Source: a virus
Reading direction: 5' to 3' (one strand)
Virus record (IMG/VR): IMGVR_UViG_3300048834_001358
Location: 1 to 21,516 of that record
DNA length: 21,516 nt
The notes below the pieces were generated by a model. The model saw only the letters and a program-made list of their open reading frames with translations, was not told the DNA's origin and searched no databases. Of the stretch, positions 12,281 through 20,373 are shown piece after piece. Every line of letters begins with the position of its first letter. Within the stretch, counting starts at the first letter, position 1. A program made the translations under genes and the position numbers.

Positions 12281-15200
12281 ATGAGTGCCAACCTCGGCTC
12301 GGCGTCGGGCAGCATCCACCTGGAGGTGGCCCAGGCCCGGCAGAACGTCAAGGCCCTCGCTGGCGACCTTCGTAACTTCACCGGCCAAGTCGGCAGCGGC
12401 TTCGGCGGGGCCAGCGCCTTCATCGACCAGCACGAGCAGTCGATCCGCACGGTCGGCCTGGGGCTGACCGGCCTCGGCACGATTCTCTCCGGCCTCTTCG
12501 GCGCCGGCGTCTGGAACGCCGCCAACGTCGAGGAAGCCTTCTCGATCATGCAGGCCGGCACCGGCGCCACCGGGGCCGAACTCGACAAGCTCCAGCAGAA
12601 GGCGCTCCAGCTCGGTAAGGACACCTCCTTCTCGGCCACCGAGGCCGCGCTCGCCATCACCGAACTCGGCAAGGCCGGCATGCCGGTCGAGACGATCCTC
12701 AACGGCGCCGCCGACGCGGTGGTCAACTTGGCCGTGGCCGGCGAGATGGATCTCACCACCGCCGCCAACCACCTGACCGCCGCCATGAACCAGTACGGCC
12801 TCTCGGCCGACCAGGCGGTGATGGTCACCGACACCCTGGCCCGCGGCGCCGCCGTCTCGACCGCCGACATCGGCGACCTGGCGGCCGGGCTCGGCTTCGT
12901 CGGCACCACCGCCAACCAGCTCGGGATCTCCCTGCCCCACACGACCGCCGCGCTGGCTGCTCTCAACGACCAGGGCGTCCGTGGCTCCCGGGCCGGCACG
13001 AGCCTCAACCAGATGCTGACCAGCATCATCAACCCGAGCCAGAAGGCATCCAGGGTGATGGACCAGCTCGGGTTGAGCATGGGCGGCACCTTCGAGCTGA
13101 TCGACTCCCAGACCGGGCAGATGAAGTCGCTGCCCGAGATCATCTCCAATGTCCACGAAGCCACCAAGGATCTGACCGAGTCGGAGCGCCAGCGCTACAT
13201 CAACCAGATCTTCGGCGAGCAGGGCGGCCGCGCCATGAACGCGCTGCTCCAGACCCAGACCGAGGAGGCCCGCGAGGCCGGCAAGGCGTGGGAGGACTAC
13301 GAGGAGGGGGTCGAGTCGGGCACCACCGCCGCCGAGAACGCGTCCGCCAAGATGGACAACCTGAAGGGCGATCTCGAACAGCTCAAAGGCGGGCTGGAAA
13401 CCCTCTCCTATACCGCCATGAAGGCGTTCCTGCCCGCCTTCCGGGCGGTCGTGCAGGCGCTCGACGGCGTCCTCTCGGCCATCATCGGCCTGCCGCCCGG
13501 TCTCCAGGCGGTGATCGCCGGCCTGATCGGCCTGGTCGGCGTCCTCTCGCTCGGCGCGGGCGGCTTCCTACTGATGCTCCCCCGCATCAACGACACGATC
13601 AAGGCGTACAAGGCGCTGCGGGTCGCGTTCCAGGCCACCTCGCTCGGCAGCAAGGGGCTCAGCGGCTCCCTGCGGGGCCTCAGCGTCGCCCTGCGCGGGC
13701 TGATCGCCGCCCACCCGGTCCTCTTCGCCGTGATGGCGGTCGCCGCCGCCCTGATGCTGGCCTACAAGACCAACTTCCTCGGCTTCGGCGACGCGGTGCG
13801 CAAGGTCGCCGGCTTCATCCGCGACTTCGTGACGAACGTGGTCGAGGGGTTCCGGACCTTCCGGCAGAACACCGACGCTCTCACGGCCGGGCTGGTGGCG
13901 ATCGGCTACGCCCTTAACCTGGCCGGGTTCACCGACTTCGGCGCCAAGGTCTCCGCCTTCGCCGGCAAGATCCGCGAGCTGATCGAGCTGTTCCAGTTCA
14001 TGGAGGGGATGGCGAAGCTCGGCGGGCTGCCGGGGATGGCCGCCCGCTACCGGGCGCTCGGCGCGGTGATCGAGCACCTGACCGGGCTGCCGGTCGTCGA
14101 GATGTTCACCGCCATCGGGGCCGGGATCGACCGGACGGTGGCCGCGGTGCGCAAGATCATCGCCGGCTTCCGGGAGATGGCCGGCGCCCTGCTCGACGGC
14201 AACTGGTCGAAGGCGCTGAAGAAGTTCCAAAAGTTCATCGCCGGGCTCGGCGACCTGCTCGGCGCCCCGGCCAAGTTCATCGGCCAGTTCCTGAAGTCCA
14301 TCAAAACCGGCTTCAAACCGCTCGACAAGGTGCTCTCCAACCTCGGCAAGGTCTGGGTCGACTTCGGCCGCCTGATCCAGGAGGTCTTTCAGGGCGACAT
14401 CAAGGGCGCCCTGGAGGTCGGCAAGCGGCTGCTGCGTCACTTCGCCGACTACCTCCTCTCGCTCGGCCCGCTAATCTGGGAGGGGGCCAAGGCGATCGGC
14501 CGGCTGCTCGTCGACGCCTTCCAGGCGATCGATTGGGGCGCGGTCGGGCGCTTCCTGCTCGACGGTCTGAAGTCGGCCATCGTCGAACTGCGGGAGGTCG
14601 GCTCGGCGATCGGCGACGCCGCGAGCGGGCTGTGGGACTGGATCACCGACTCGATCGGCGACATTGATTGGGGCGGGGTCAGGGATACCCTCCGCAGCGC
14701 TCTGGAGCGGGCCATCTCCGGCCTGTCGGCCGCGCTCGATTGGGTGCTGGAGACCGGCGTCCCGGCCATCGCCGGCTGGATCGTCGACATCGCCGGCGAT
14801 GTCTGGGGCGGCCTGAAGGCGTTGGCCGGCTGGGGCGCCGGCGCCGTCTCCGGCGTCATCGACCTGGCGCTCTCGGTCCTCGACACCCTGGCCGAGACGG
14901 TGCTCTCCGGCTTCGCCTCGGCCAAGGACTGGCTGATCGACAAGCTCCCCTGGCTGGAAGGCCCGCTCGGCGCGGCCGGGGAGCTGCTGTCGGGCGCCTT
15001 CGACCTGACGATGAACGTCGCCGGCAAGGTGGCGAGCACCCTCTCCGACGCCTGGTCGTCGGCCAAGAGCCTGATCTCGTCGGTGTTCTCCTGGCTCGGG
15101 GACTTCTTCGGCATCTCCGACGCCGGCGAGGCGGGCGAGGTCGCCGCCAAGGCGGCCAGCGCCGGCTTCGATCTCGCTTTCAACCTGGCCGGCCAGTTCC

Positions 15201-17761
15201 TCTCCACGCTGTCCGACGCCTGGTCGTCGGTGACGAGCCTGATCGGCTCGGCCGCGTCCTGGATCACCGGCTTCTTCGGGATCTCCGACGCGGGCGAGGC
15301 GGCCGAGGCCGCGACCAAGGCGGCGAGTGGCGGCTTCGATCTCTCCTTCTCGCTGGCGGGGAGCATCCTCTCCACCCTGTCGGACGCCTGGTCGTCGGTC
15401 GGCAGCCTGATCAGCTCGGTCGCCTCCTGGGTGACCGGCTTCTTCGGGATCGGCGATGCCGGCGAGGTGGCGGCCAGCGCGATCAAGAGCGCCAGCAGCG
15501 GCTTCAGCCTCTCCTTCCGCTTGATGGGGAGCCTGATCAGCTACCTCAGCGACGCCTGGTCGTCGATCACCGGCCTGATCGGCTCGGTTGTGAGCTGGCT
15601 GGCCGACTTCTTCGGCATCACCGACGCCGGCGAGGTGGGCGAGACGGTGGTCAAGAGCGCGGCGGCGATCTTCTCCTTCACGACCAAGATCCTCGGGTCG
15701 GTGGCGAGCTACCTCGGCGAGGGGTGGTCGTCGGTCGGCGATCTGGTCAACAAGGCGGCCCACTGGATCTCCGACTTCTTCGGGATCAAGAGCGCGAGCG
15801 ATCTCGGGCAGACCGTCGAGAAAACCGCCACGGCCGCGCTCACCCTGGCGGCCGAGTTCAAGGACGACATCACCGACAACCTCGATTCGGCCTGGGATAG
15901 CGTCACCTCGCTCGTCGGCTCGGTCGGCGGGGTGGCGAAGGATCTGGTCGACGACGCCTGGGGCGGGACGAAAAAGGTGGTCGAGTCGACCGTCGACCTG
16001 GTGGTCACGGTCACCGGCTCGGTCGCCAACGCGATCGACGGCGGGCTGGACTGGCTGTTCGGCGGCGGCGGCAGCGAGGGCTCTCCGGCCGTCTCGCTGG
16101 AGACCCGGCTCAACGAGGTCGCCACTGCCATCGAGACCGGGATCGCCCGGATCGCCGAGGCGTTCGCCGGCTTCGACGCCACCGGCGCGGTCACCGAGCT
16201 GAACGCCAAGCTGGTCGGGGCGCTCGACGGCATGAGCGGCGACTCGATCGGCTCGGCCGCGAAAGCCTGGGTCGCGCGGGGCCTCGCCAAAATCGGGGAG
16301 GGGATCACCAGCGACTCGCTGATGACGATCCCGCGCTCCCTCGACACCGCGCTGCTCGGCGCCTTCGCCGGGATGAGCGGCGACTCGATCAGCGGCGCCA
16401 TCAAGGGCTGGATGACCCGGGCGGTCGGCCTGGCCGTCGCCGAGATGACGGGCCACGGCCTGGCCCTGGCCCGCGGGTTCGACACCGCGGCCGGCGCCGG
16501 CTTCGGGACGCTCTCGGGCGAGTCGCTGAGCGGCGGCATCAAGGGGTGGCTGGCCCGCGGCGTGACGCTGGTCGTGACCGGGCTGACCGTGCTCGGCACC
16601 TCGCTCGCCATCGCCCTCGACACCGCGGTCGGAGCCGGGCTCGGCACCCTCTCGGGCGAGAGCCTGAGCACCGGCATTCTGGCCTGGGTGGTCCGCGCCG
16701 TCGCCCTGACCGCCTCCCTGCTCGTCCCGCTCGGCACCGCCCTGGCGGTCGCCACCGACACCGCGGCGAACGCCGGGTTCGGCACGCTCTCGGGCGAGTC
16801 GCTGTCCGGGGCGCTGGTCGCCTGGCTCGACCGGGCGCAGGCCTTCGCCAGCGCCGCCATCGACATGACGACCCTGGCGACCGGGACGGCCACCAAGCTC
16901 CAGAGCGCGATCGGGCCGGAGCTGACCCGGATCACGACCGGCTTCCGCACCTTCGCCACCAACGTCACGACCGAGATGCGGAAGCTCCAGACCAACGCGA
17001 CGCGGGAGATGACCACCGCGGCGACCAACCTCCGCCAGCGGGCCAACACCGCCCGGACCGATGTCCAGTCGGCCTTCCGCGGCATCGAGTCGGCGGCCCG
17101 GACGATGGCGAGCAACGTCAGCCGGGAGGCGTCCCGGGCCGGCAGCGATCTCGCCAGCCAGCTCCGCAACGGCGCCAACCAGGCCCGCACCGCGATGTCG
17201 ACCGCCATGAACGAGATCGTCGGCATCGTCCAGAACGCGGCGGGGCGGATGCGCTCGGCCGGCTACAGCGTCGGCGCGGCGGCCGGCGACGGCGTGGCCG
17301 CAGGGCTGAACGCCTCGCTCGGCGGGGTCCGCTCGGCGGCGAACGCCCTGATCGACGAGGTCGACCGGGCGATGCGGGCCAAGGCCCAGATCGCCTCGCC
17401 GTCGAAGCTGACCACCTGGATCGGCCAGATGCTCGGCGAGGGGCCGGCAGTCGGCATGCTCTCCAGGCTGCGCGACATTCGCCGGGCGGCCGAGGCGGTG
17501 ATCGACGCCGCCATCCCGGCCTTCAACCCGGCCGCGCTCGACCCCGGCTTCGGCCGCTACATCGAGGACCAGCTCGCCCGCCAGCGCTGGATGACGGCGG
17601 GGCTGGGAGCGAGCGGACCGGGGGCGGGACCGACCATCGGTACCCAGCAGATCGAGATCAATGTCACCCAGGCGCCGGGCGAGGATGGCGAGCAGTTCGC
17701 CAGCCGCGTCGTCTCGCTCCTGGTCGATGCCTACAACGGCGTGAATGGATTGGGGGTTTAG
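12281..17761 (+). CDS. Tape measure protein
   Basis: 1826 residues; AAGGAGG lies eight bases upstream. The N-terminal 350 residues match the TP901-type tape measure core: a Gly/Ala-rich helical start, AANVEEAFSIMQAGTGATGAEL, DTSFSATEAALAITELGKAG, and the IFGEQGGRAMNALL motif. Two hydrophobic stretches, about 410-436 and 478-497, could cross the host membrane during DNA entry. Residues about 923-1207 hold six copies of a 56-residue unit with SDAWSS and FFGI; residues about 1317-1517 hold a second array with a 46-residue unit built on SGESLS. The C-terminus has the usual KAQIASPSK...GEGPAVGM segment. At roughly 1.5 angstrom per residue the tail would be about 270 nm. The protein sets tail length and is ejected ahead of DNA. 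Confidence 0.92.
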   Translation: MSANLGSASGSIHLEVAQARQNVKALAGDLRNFTGQVGSGFGGASAFIDQHEQSIRTVGLGLTGLGTILSGLFGAGVWNAANVEEAFSIMQAGTGATGAELDKLQQKALQLGKDTSFSATEAALAITELGKAGMPVETILNGAADAVVNLAVAGEMDLTTAANHLTAAMNQYGLSADQAVMVTDTLARGAAVSTADIGDLAAGLGFVGTTANQLGISLPHTTAALAALNDQGVRGSRAGTSLNQMLTSIINPSQKASRVMDQLGLSMGGTFELIDSQTGQMKSLPEIISNVHEATKDLTESERQRYINQIFGEQGGRAMNALLQTQTEEAREAGKAWEDYEEGVESGTTAAENASAKMDNLKGDLEQLKGGLETLSYTAMKAFLPAFRAVVQALDGVLSAIIGLPPGLQAVIAGLIGLVGVLSLGAGGFLLMLPRINDTIKAYKALRVAFQATSLGSKGLSGSLRGLSVALRGLIAAHPVLFAVMAVAAALMLAYKTNFLGFGDAVRKVAGFIRDFVTNVVEGFRTFRQNTDALTAGLVAIGYALNLAGFTDFGAKVSAFAGKIRELIELFQFMEGMAKLGGLPGMAARYRALGAVIEHLTGLPVVEMFTAIGAGIDRTVAAVRKIIAGFREMAGALLDGNWSKALKKFQKFIAGLGDLLGAPAKFIGQFLKSIKTGFKPLDKVLSNLGKVWVDFGRLIQEVFQGDIKGALEVGKRLLRHFADYLLSLGPLIWEGAKAIGRLLVDAFQAIDWGAVGRFLLDGLKSAIVELREVGSAIGDAASGLWDWITDSIGDIDWGGVRDTLRSALERAISGLSAALDWVLETGVPAIAGWIVDIAGDVWGGLKALAGWGAGAVSGVIDLALSVLDTLAETVLSGFASAKDWLIDKLPWLEGPLGAAGELLSGAFDLTMNVAGKVASTLSDAWSSAKSLISSVFSWLGDFFGISDAGEAGEVAAKAASAGFDLAFNLAGQFLSTLSDAWSSVTSLIGSAASWITGFFGISDAGEAAEAATKAASGGFDLSFSLAGSILSTLSDAWSSVGSLISSVASWVTGFFGIGDAGEVAASAIKSASSGFSLSFRLMGSLISYLSDAWSSITGLIGSVVSWLADFFGITDAGEVGETVVKSAAAIFSFTTKILGSVASYLGEGWSSVGDLVNKAAHWISDFFGIKSASDLGQTVEKTATAALTLAAEFKDDITDNLDSAWDSVTSLVGSVGGVAKDLVDDAWGGTKKVVESTVDLVVTVTGSVANAIDGGLDWLFGGGGSEGSPAVSLETRLNEVATAIETGIARIAEAFAGFDATGAVTELNAKLVGALDGMSGDSIGSAAKAWVARGLAKIGEGITSDSLMTIPRSLDTALLGAFAGMSGDSISGAIKGWMTRAVGLAVAEMTGHGLALARGFDTAAGAGFGTLSGESLSGGIKGWLARGVTLVVTGLTVLGTSLAIALDTAVGAGLGTLSGESLSTGILAWVVRAVALTASLLVPLGTALAVATDTAANAGFGTLSGESLSGALVAWLDRAQAFASAAIDMTTLATGTATKLQSAIGPELTRITTGFRTFATNVTTEMRKLQTNATREMTTAATNLRQRANTARTDVQSAFRGIESAARTMASNVSREASRAGSDLASQLRNGANQARTAMSTAMNEIVGIVQNAAGRMRSAGYSVGAAAGDGVAAGLNASLGGVRSAANALIDEVDRAMRAKAQIASPSKLTTWIGQMLGEGPAVGMLSRLRDIRRAAEAVIDAAIPAFNPAALDPGFGRYIEDQLARQRWMTAGLGASGPGAGPTIGTQQIEINVTQAPGEDGEQFASRVVSLLVDAYNGVNGLGV
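15047..15940 (+). repeat. 168-base tandem repeat array A in the tape measure gene
   Basis: The phrase encoding SDAWSS or its variant recurs at 15047, 15215, 15383, 15551, 15719 and 15887, each exactly 168 bases apart. Later copies are more diverged. Each unit encodes SDAWSS, a hydrophobic segment with Trp, FFGI, then DAGE and an amphipathic helix. A more degenerate copy with changed length may precede 15047. Confidence 0.85.
16229..16830 (+). repeat. 138-base tandem repeat array B in the tape measure gene
   Basis: Units beginning at the codons for GMSGDS or TLSGES start at 16229, 16370, 16508, 16646 and 16784. Spacing is 141 bases, then exactly 138 three times. The unit encodes SGES-type turn, a Trp-containing helix, a hydrophobic helix and LDTA/FDTA followed by GAGFG. 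The sequence is unrelated to array A. Confidence 0.82.
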
Positions 17762-17762
17762 C

Positions 17763-20369
17763 ATGCCGACCTTTGGCCGTAAGCCGAGCGGCAACGACAT
17801 CGGGGTCGGCCACCTCGCCGCCGGCTGGATTCGGGGCACGATCGCCGGCCGGGTCTCGGCCAACGGCTGGCTCTACCGCTTCGGCGCCCGCGTCGGAAGC
17901 CAGGATGGCGGCACCGTCACCTACCAGCAGGCGCTCTACGAGGCGCCGGGCAGCACGATCACCACCCGGGCCGGCCTCTCTGAGAACGGCTCGATCTCCG
18001 CCCTGCTCACCTGGGGCGGCAACGGGGTCAACCAGACGGTCAAGCCGACCGCGCCGATCATGGTCCGGACCGGCCGGGATTACGCCCTGCCGATCCGCTG
18101 CGTCTCCGGGGCGCTGGCCCACGGCATGGACCACTCCGGCACCCTGATGCACGACCGGGCCATAGCGAGCTTCCCGACCCCGTTCGGGGCGACCGACGTG
18201 CGGCCGGAGGGGCGGCTCTCGACCTGGGCCGAGATCCAGAACAACCGGGCGCCCAAGAAACCGAGCGGCCTGAGTCCGCAGCCGGGCGCCAATGTCGTCA
18301 CCTCGCCGACCCTCGGCGCCGACTTCCGGGACGACGACGAGACCCTGCCCGGCTTCGCCCTCGGCACCGCCGACAAGGTGAAGTCGTACCGCTTCGAGGT
18401 CTGGAACGCCGCCAAGACGAGCCGGCTGCGTGACAGCGGGCTGCTGGCCGCCTCCGGGGCGCAGCAGACGGCGCGGCGGGTCACCTGGGCGCCGAGCACC
18501 CTGACAGCCGGTTCCTACGTCGCCCGCTGCACCGTCTACGACCAGTTCGATGTCCCCAGCCCGCAGGCGGAGTGGACCTTCACCGTCAACACCGGGGGCG
18601 CGGTCAGCCCGGCGATCAAGCCGAGCCACCTGGTCGGGGTCCAGAACGGCTACGACCTGACCAACCGCACCGGCGCGGCCGGCAATGAGCTGGCCCTGAC
18701 GGCCGGCTGGGCACACTCCAGCGGGTTCGCCGCCACCACCGCCAAGCTGCGGGGCAAGTCGGGCGGCGGCACCGTCACCCGGCCCGAGATCGAGATCCCG
18801 CTCTCCCTGGCGAGCGGCGGCTCGACCGAGTTCTCGATCACCGCGGGCAGCGGCGCCTTCGCCACCTGGGCCGCCTTCACGGGCGGGCAGCGCTACACGA
18901 TCGAGGCGCAGTTTCGGGACAGCTCGGGCGGCTGGAGCCAGTGGGTCGCCACCCCGCCCTTCGTGATCAACCCGGCGCCGGGCGTCCCCTCCGGCCTAGA
19001 GCCGGCCAGCGGCGCCGTTTCCGAGCCGCCCCAGCTCTCGGCCGTGATCACCGACCAAAACGACGACAGCGCCGTCCTGACCGCCGAGTTCGCGGTCCGG
19101 CCGGCCGGCTCCTCGGGCGCCGGCGTCGTCGTACCGGAGGCCCGCCGCTCCTACGCGGGCGGGCGCCACTACGCCCAGCTCGCGGCGGCCGAGCTGCCGA
19201 GCTACCAGGGCTACGAGTGGCGGGCGCGGGGCATCGACCCCTGGGGCCGGGAAGGGGAGTGGTCGCTCTGGCAGGCGTTCACCTACGCCCAGCCGCCGAT
19301 CGTCACGATCACGGCGCCGGCCGCGAACGCCACCCTCAACTCCGGCACGCCAGGGATCGCCTTCTCGGTCAACCGCTCGATGCTCCGCTTCCGCATCCGG
19401 ATCTGGAACGACGCCACCGGGGCGCTCGTCCACGAGTGGAACCAGAACGCCAGCGGCACGGTCGGCGGCTACGCCGTCCCGGCCGGCATCCTGCGCAACC
19501 TGATCACGTACCGCTACGAGGTCGAGGTCACCGACACGACCAACCTGGTCGGCCGGGCGACCCGCCTCTTCACGATCTCCTACACCCCGCCGACCGCGCT
19601 CGCCACACTCACCGTCGAGCGGACGCCGGGACCGTTCGAGCCGGCCCAAGCTCCCTCCACCTGGAGCCAGATCACGGTGAGCTGGTCCGAGCCGACTCTG
19701 GCCCAGGCGCCGGTCGCCGAGTTCCAGGGCTACGTGCTGCGGATGACCGCGCTCTCGACCGGCGTGGAGACGACCGCGGCCGTCATCACCTCGCGCAGCG
19801 AGCGGGTCTTTGTCCACCGCACCCCGACGAGCGGCGAGGTCTACGACTACAGCGTCGCCTACCTGGTCGAGCGCAACCAGGTCGACACCGTCGAGAGCGT
19901 GCGGGCGGTCCGGCAGCTCGGGGTCAATCTGACCGACACCGTGATCGTCACCCTCGACGAGGACGCGCTCGGGGCGCCGCTCCGCTTCTGGGAGGACCGG
20001 GGGGTCGACTGGATCACCGACGTGGAAGTCGTGCCGAGCTGGACCGATCAGCCGATCGGCTTCCAGGGGAGCACCAACGCCGACGTGATCGAGGGCACCT
20101 TCGTCGTCATGGACGACGAGCTGGGGTCGTACACCGCCCGCGAGATCGTGACCGCGGTCCGGGCAATGGCCGGCCCGAAGCCCGACGAGGAGGGACGCCT
20201 GCGGCCGCGGGTGATCTCCTACCGCGATCCCAAGGGGCGCAACGCCATCGTCATGCTGACCCAGGGCGGCGAGAGCGACCGCCACGCCCTCACGCTTGGT
20301 GAGATGAGCCTGACCTTTGCCACGATCGCCGTCGAAATCGGCGCCGTGCTCGGCACGGAGGGGAACTAG
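17763..20369 (+). CDS. Large distal tail protein with fibronectin-III-like domains
   Basis: 868 residues from the ATG at 17763, one base after the tape measure stop; an earlier ATG at 17745 would overlap it. The first ~160 residues form a beta-rich head (GHLAAGWIRGTIAGRVSANG). Several Ig/fibronectin-III-like domains follow, each opening near a Pro-rich linker (KKPSGLSPQPGANVVTSPT; PGVPSGLEPASGAVSEPP; PPIVTITAPAANATLNSG; PPTALATLTVERTP) and carrying Trp/Tyr strand patterns such as KSYRFEVWNAA and YRYEVEVTDTTNLVGRATRL. Residues about 720-868 are a separate domain (RFWEDRGVDWITDVEVVPSW) resembling distal-tail modules. Location after the tape measure indicates a tail-tip protein, perhaps contacting the cell surface. 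No enzyme motif is seen. Confidence 0.72.
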   Translation: MPTFGRKPSGNDIGVGHLAAGWIRGTIAGRVSANGWLYRFGARVGSQDGGTVTYQQALYEAPGSTITTRAGLSENGSISALLTWGGNGVNQTVKPTAPIMVRTGRDYALPIRCVSGALAHGMDHSGTLMHDRAIASFPTPFGATDVRPEGRLSTWAEIQNNRAPKKPSGLSPQPGANVVTSPTLGADFRDDDETLPGFALGTADKVKSYRFEVWNAAKTSRLRDSGLLAASGAQQTARRVTWAPSTLTAGSYVARCTVYDQFDVPSPQAEWTFTVNTGGAVSPAIKPSHLVGVQNGYDLTNRTGAAGNELALTAGWAHSSGFAATTAKLRGKSGGGTVTRPEIEIPLSLASGGSTEFSITAGSGAFATWAAFTGGQRYTIEAQFRDSSGGWSQWVATPPFVINPAPGVPSGLEPASGAVSEPPQLSAVITDQNDDSAVLTAEFAVRPAGSSGAGVVVPEARRSYAGGRHYAQLAAAELPSYQGYEWRARGIDPWGREGEWSLWQAFTYAQPPIVTITAPAANATLNSGTPGIAFSVNRSMLRFRIRIWNDATGALVHEWNQNASGTVGGYAVPAGILRNLITYRYEVEVTDTTNLVGRATRLFTISYTPPTALATLTVERTPGPFEPAQAPSTWSQITVSWSEPTLAQAPVAEFQGYVLRMTALSTGVETTAAVITSRSERVFVHRTPTSGEVYDYSVAYLVERNQVDTVESVRAVRQLGVNLTDTVIVTLDEDALGAPLRFWEDRGVDWITDVEVVPSWTDQPIGFQGSTNADVIEGTFVVMDDELGSYTAREIVTAVRAMAGPKPDEEGRLRPRVISYRDPKGRNAIVMLTQGGESDRHALTLGEMSLTFATIAVEIGAVLGTEGN

Positions 20370-20373
20370 CCAC

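Noticed and set aside
15047-16830. CRISPR array
   Set aside because: The repeats are coding, contiguous without unique spacers, and in frame with the tape measure protein.
14471-17863. 1130-residue minus-strand open frame opposite the tape measure gene
   Set aside because: Composition is Arg/Gly/Asp/Pro-rich and repetitive, it mirrors the tape measure codons, and it lies inside a confidently identified gene; long antisense frames are expected in high-GC coding DNA.
16546-18147. 533-residue plus-strand frame crossing the tape measure/tail-tip junction
   Set aside because: Extremely Arg/Pro/Gly-rich out-of-frame reading overlapping two well-supported genes.
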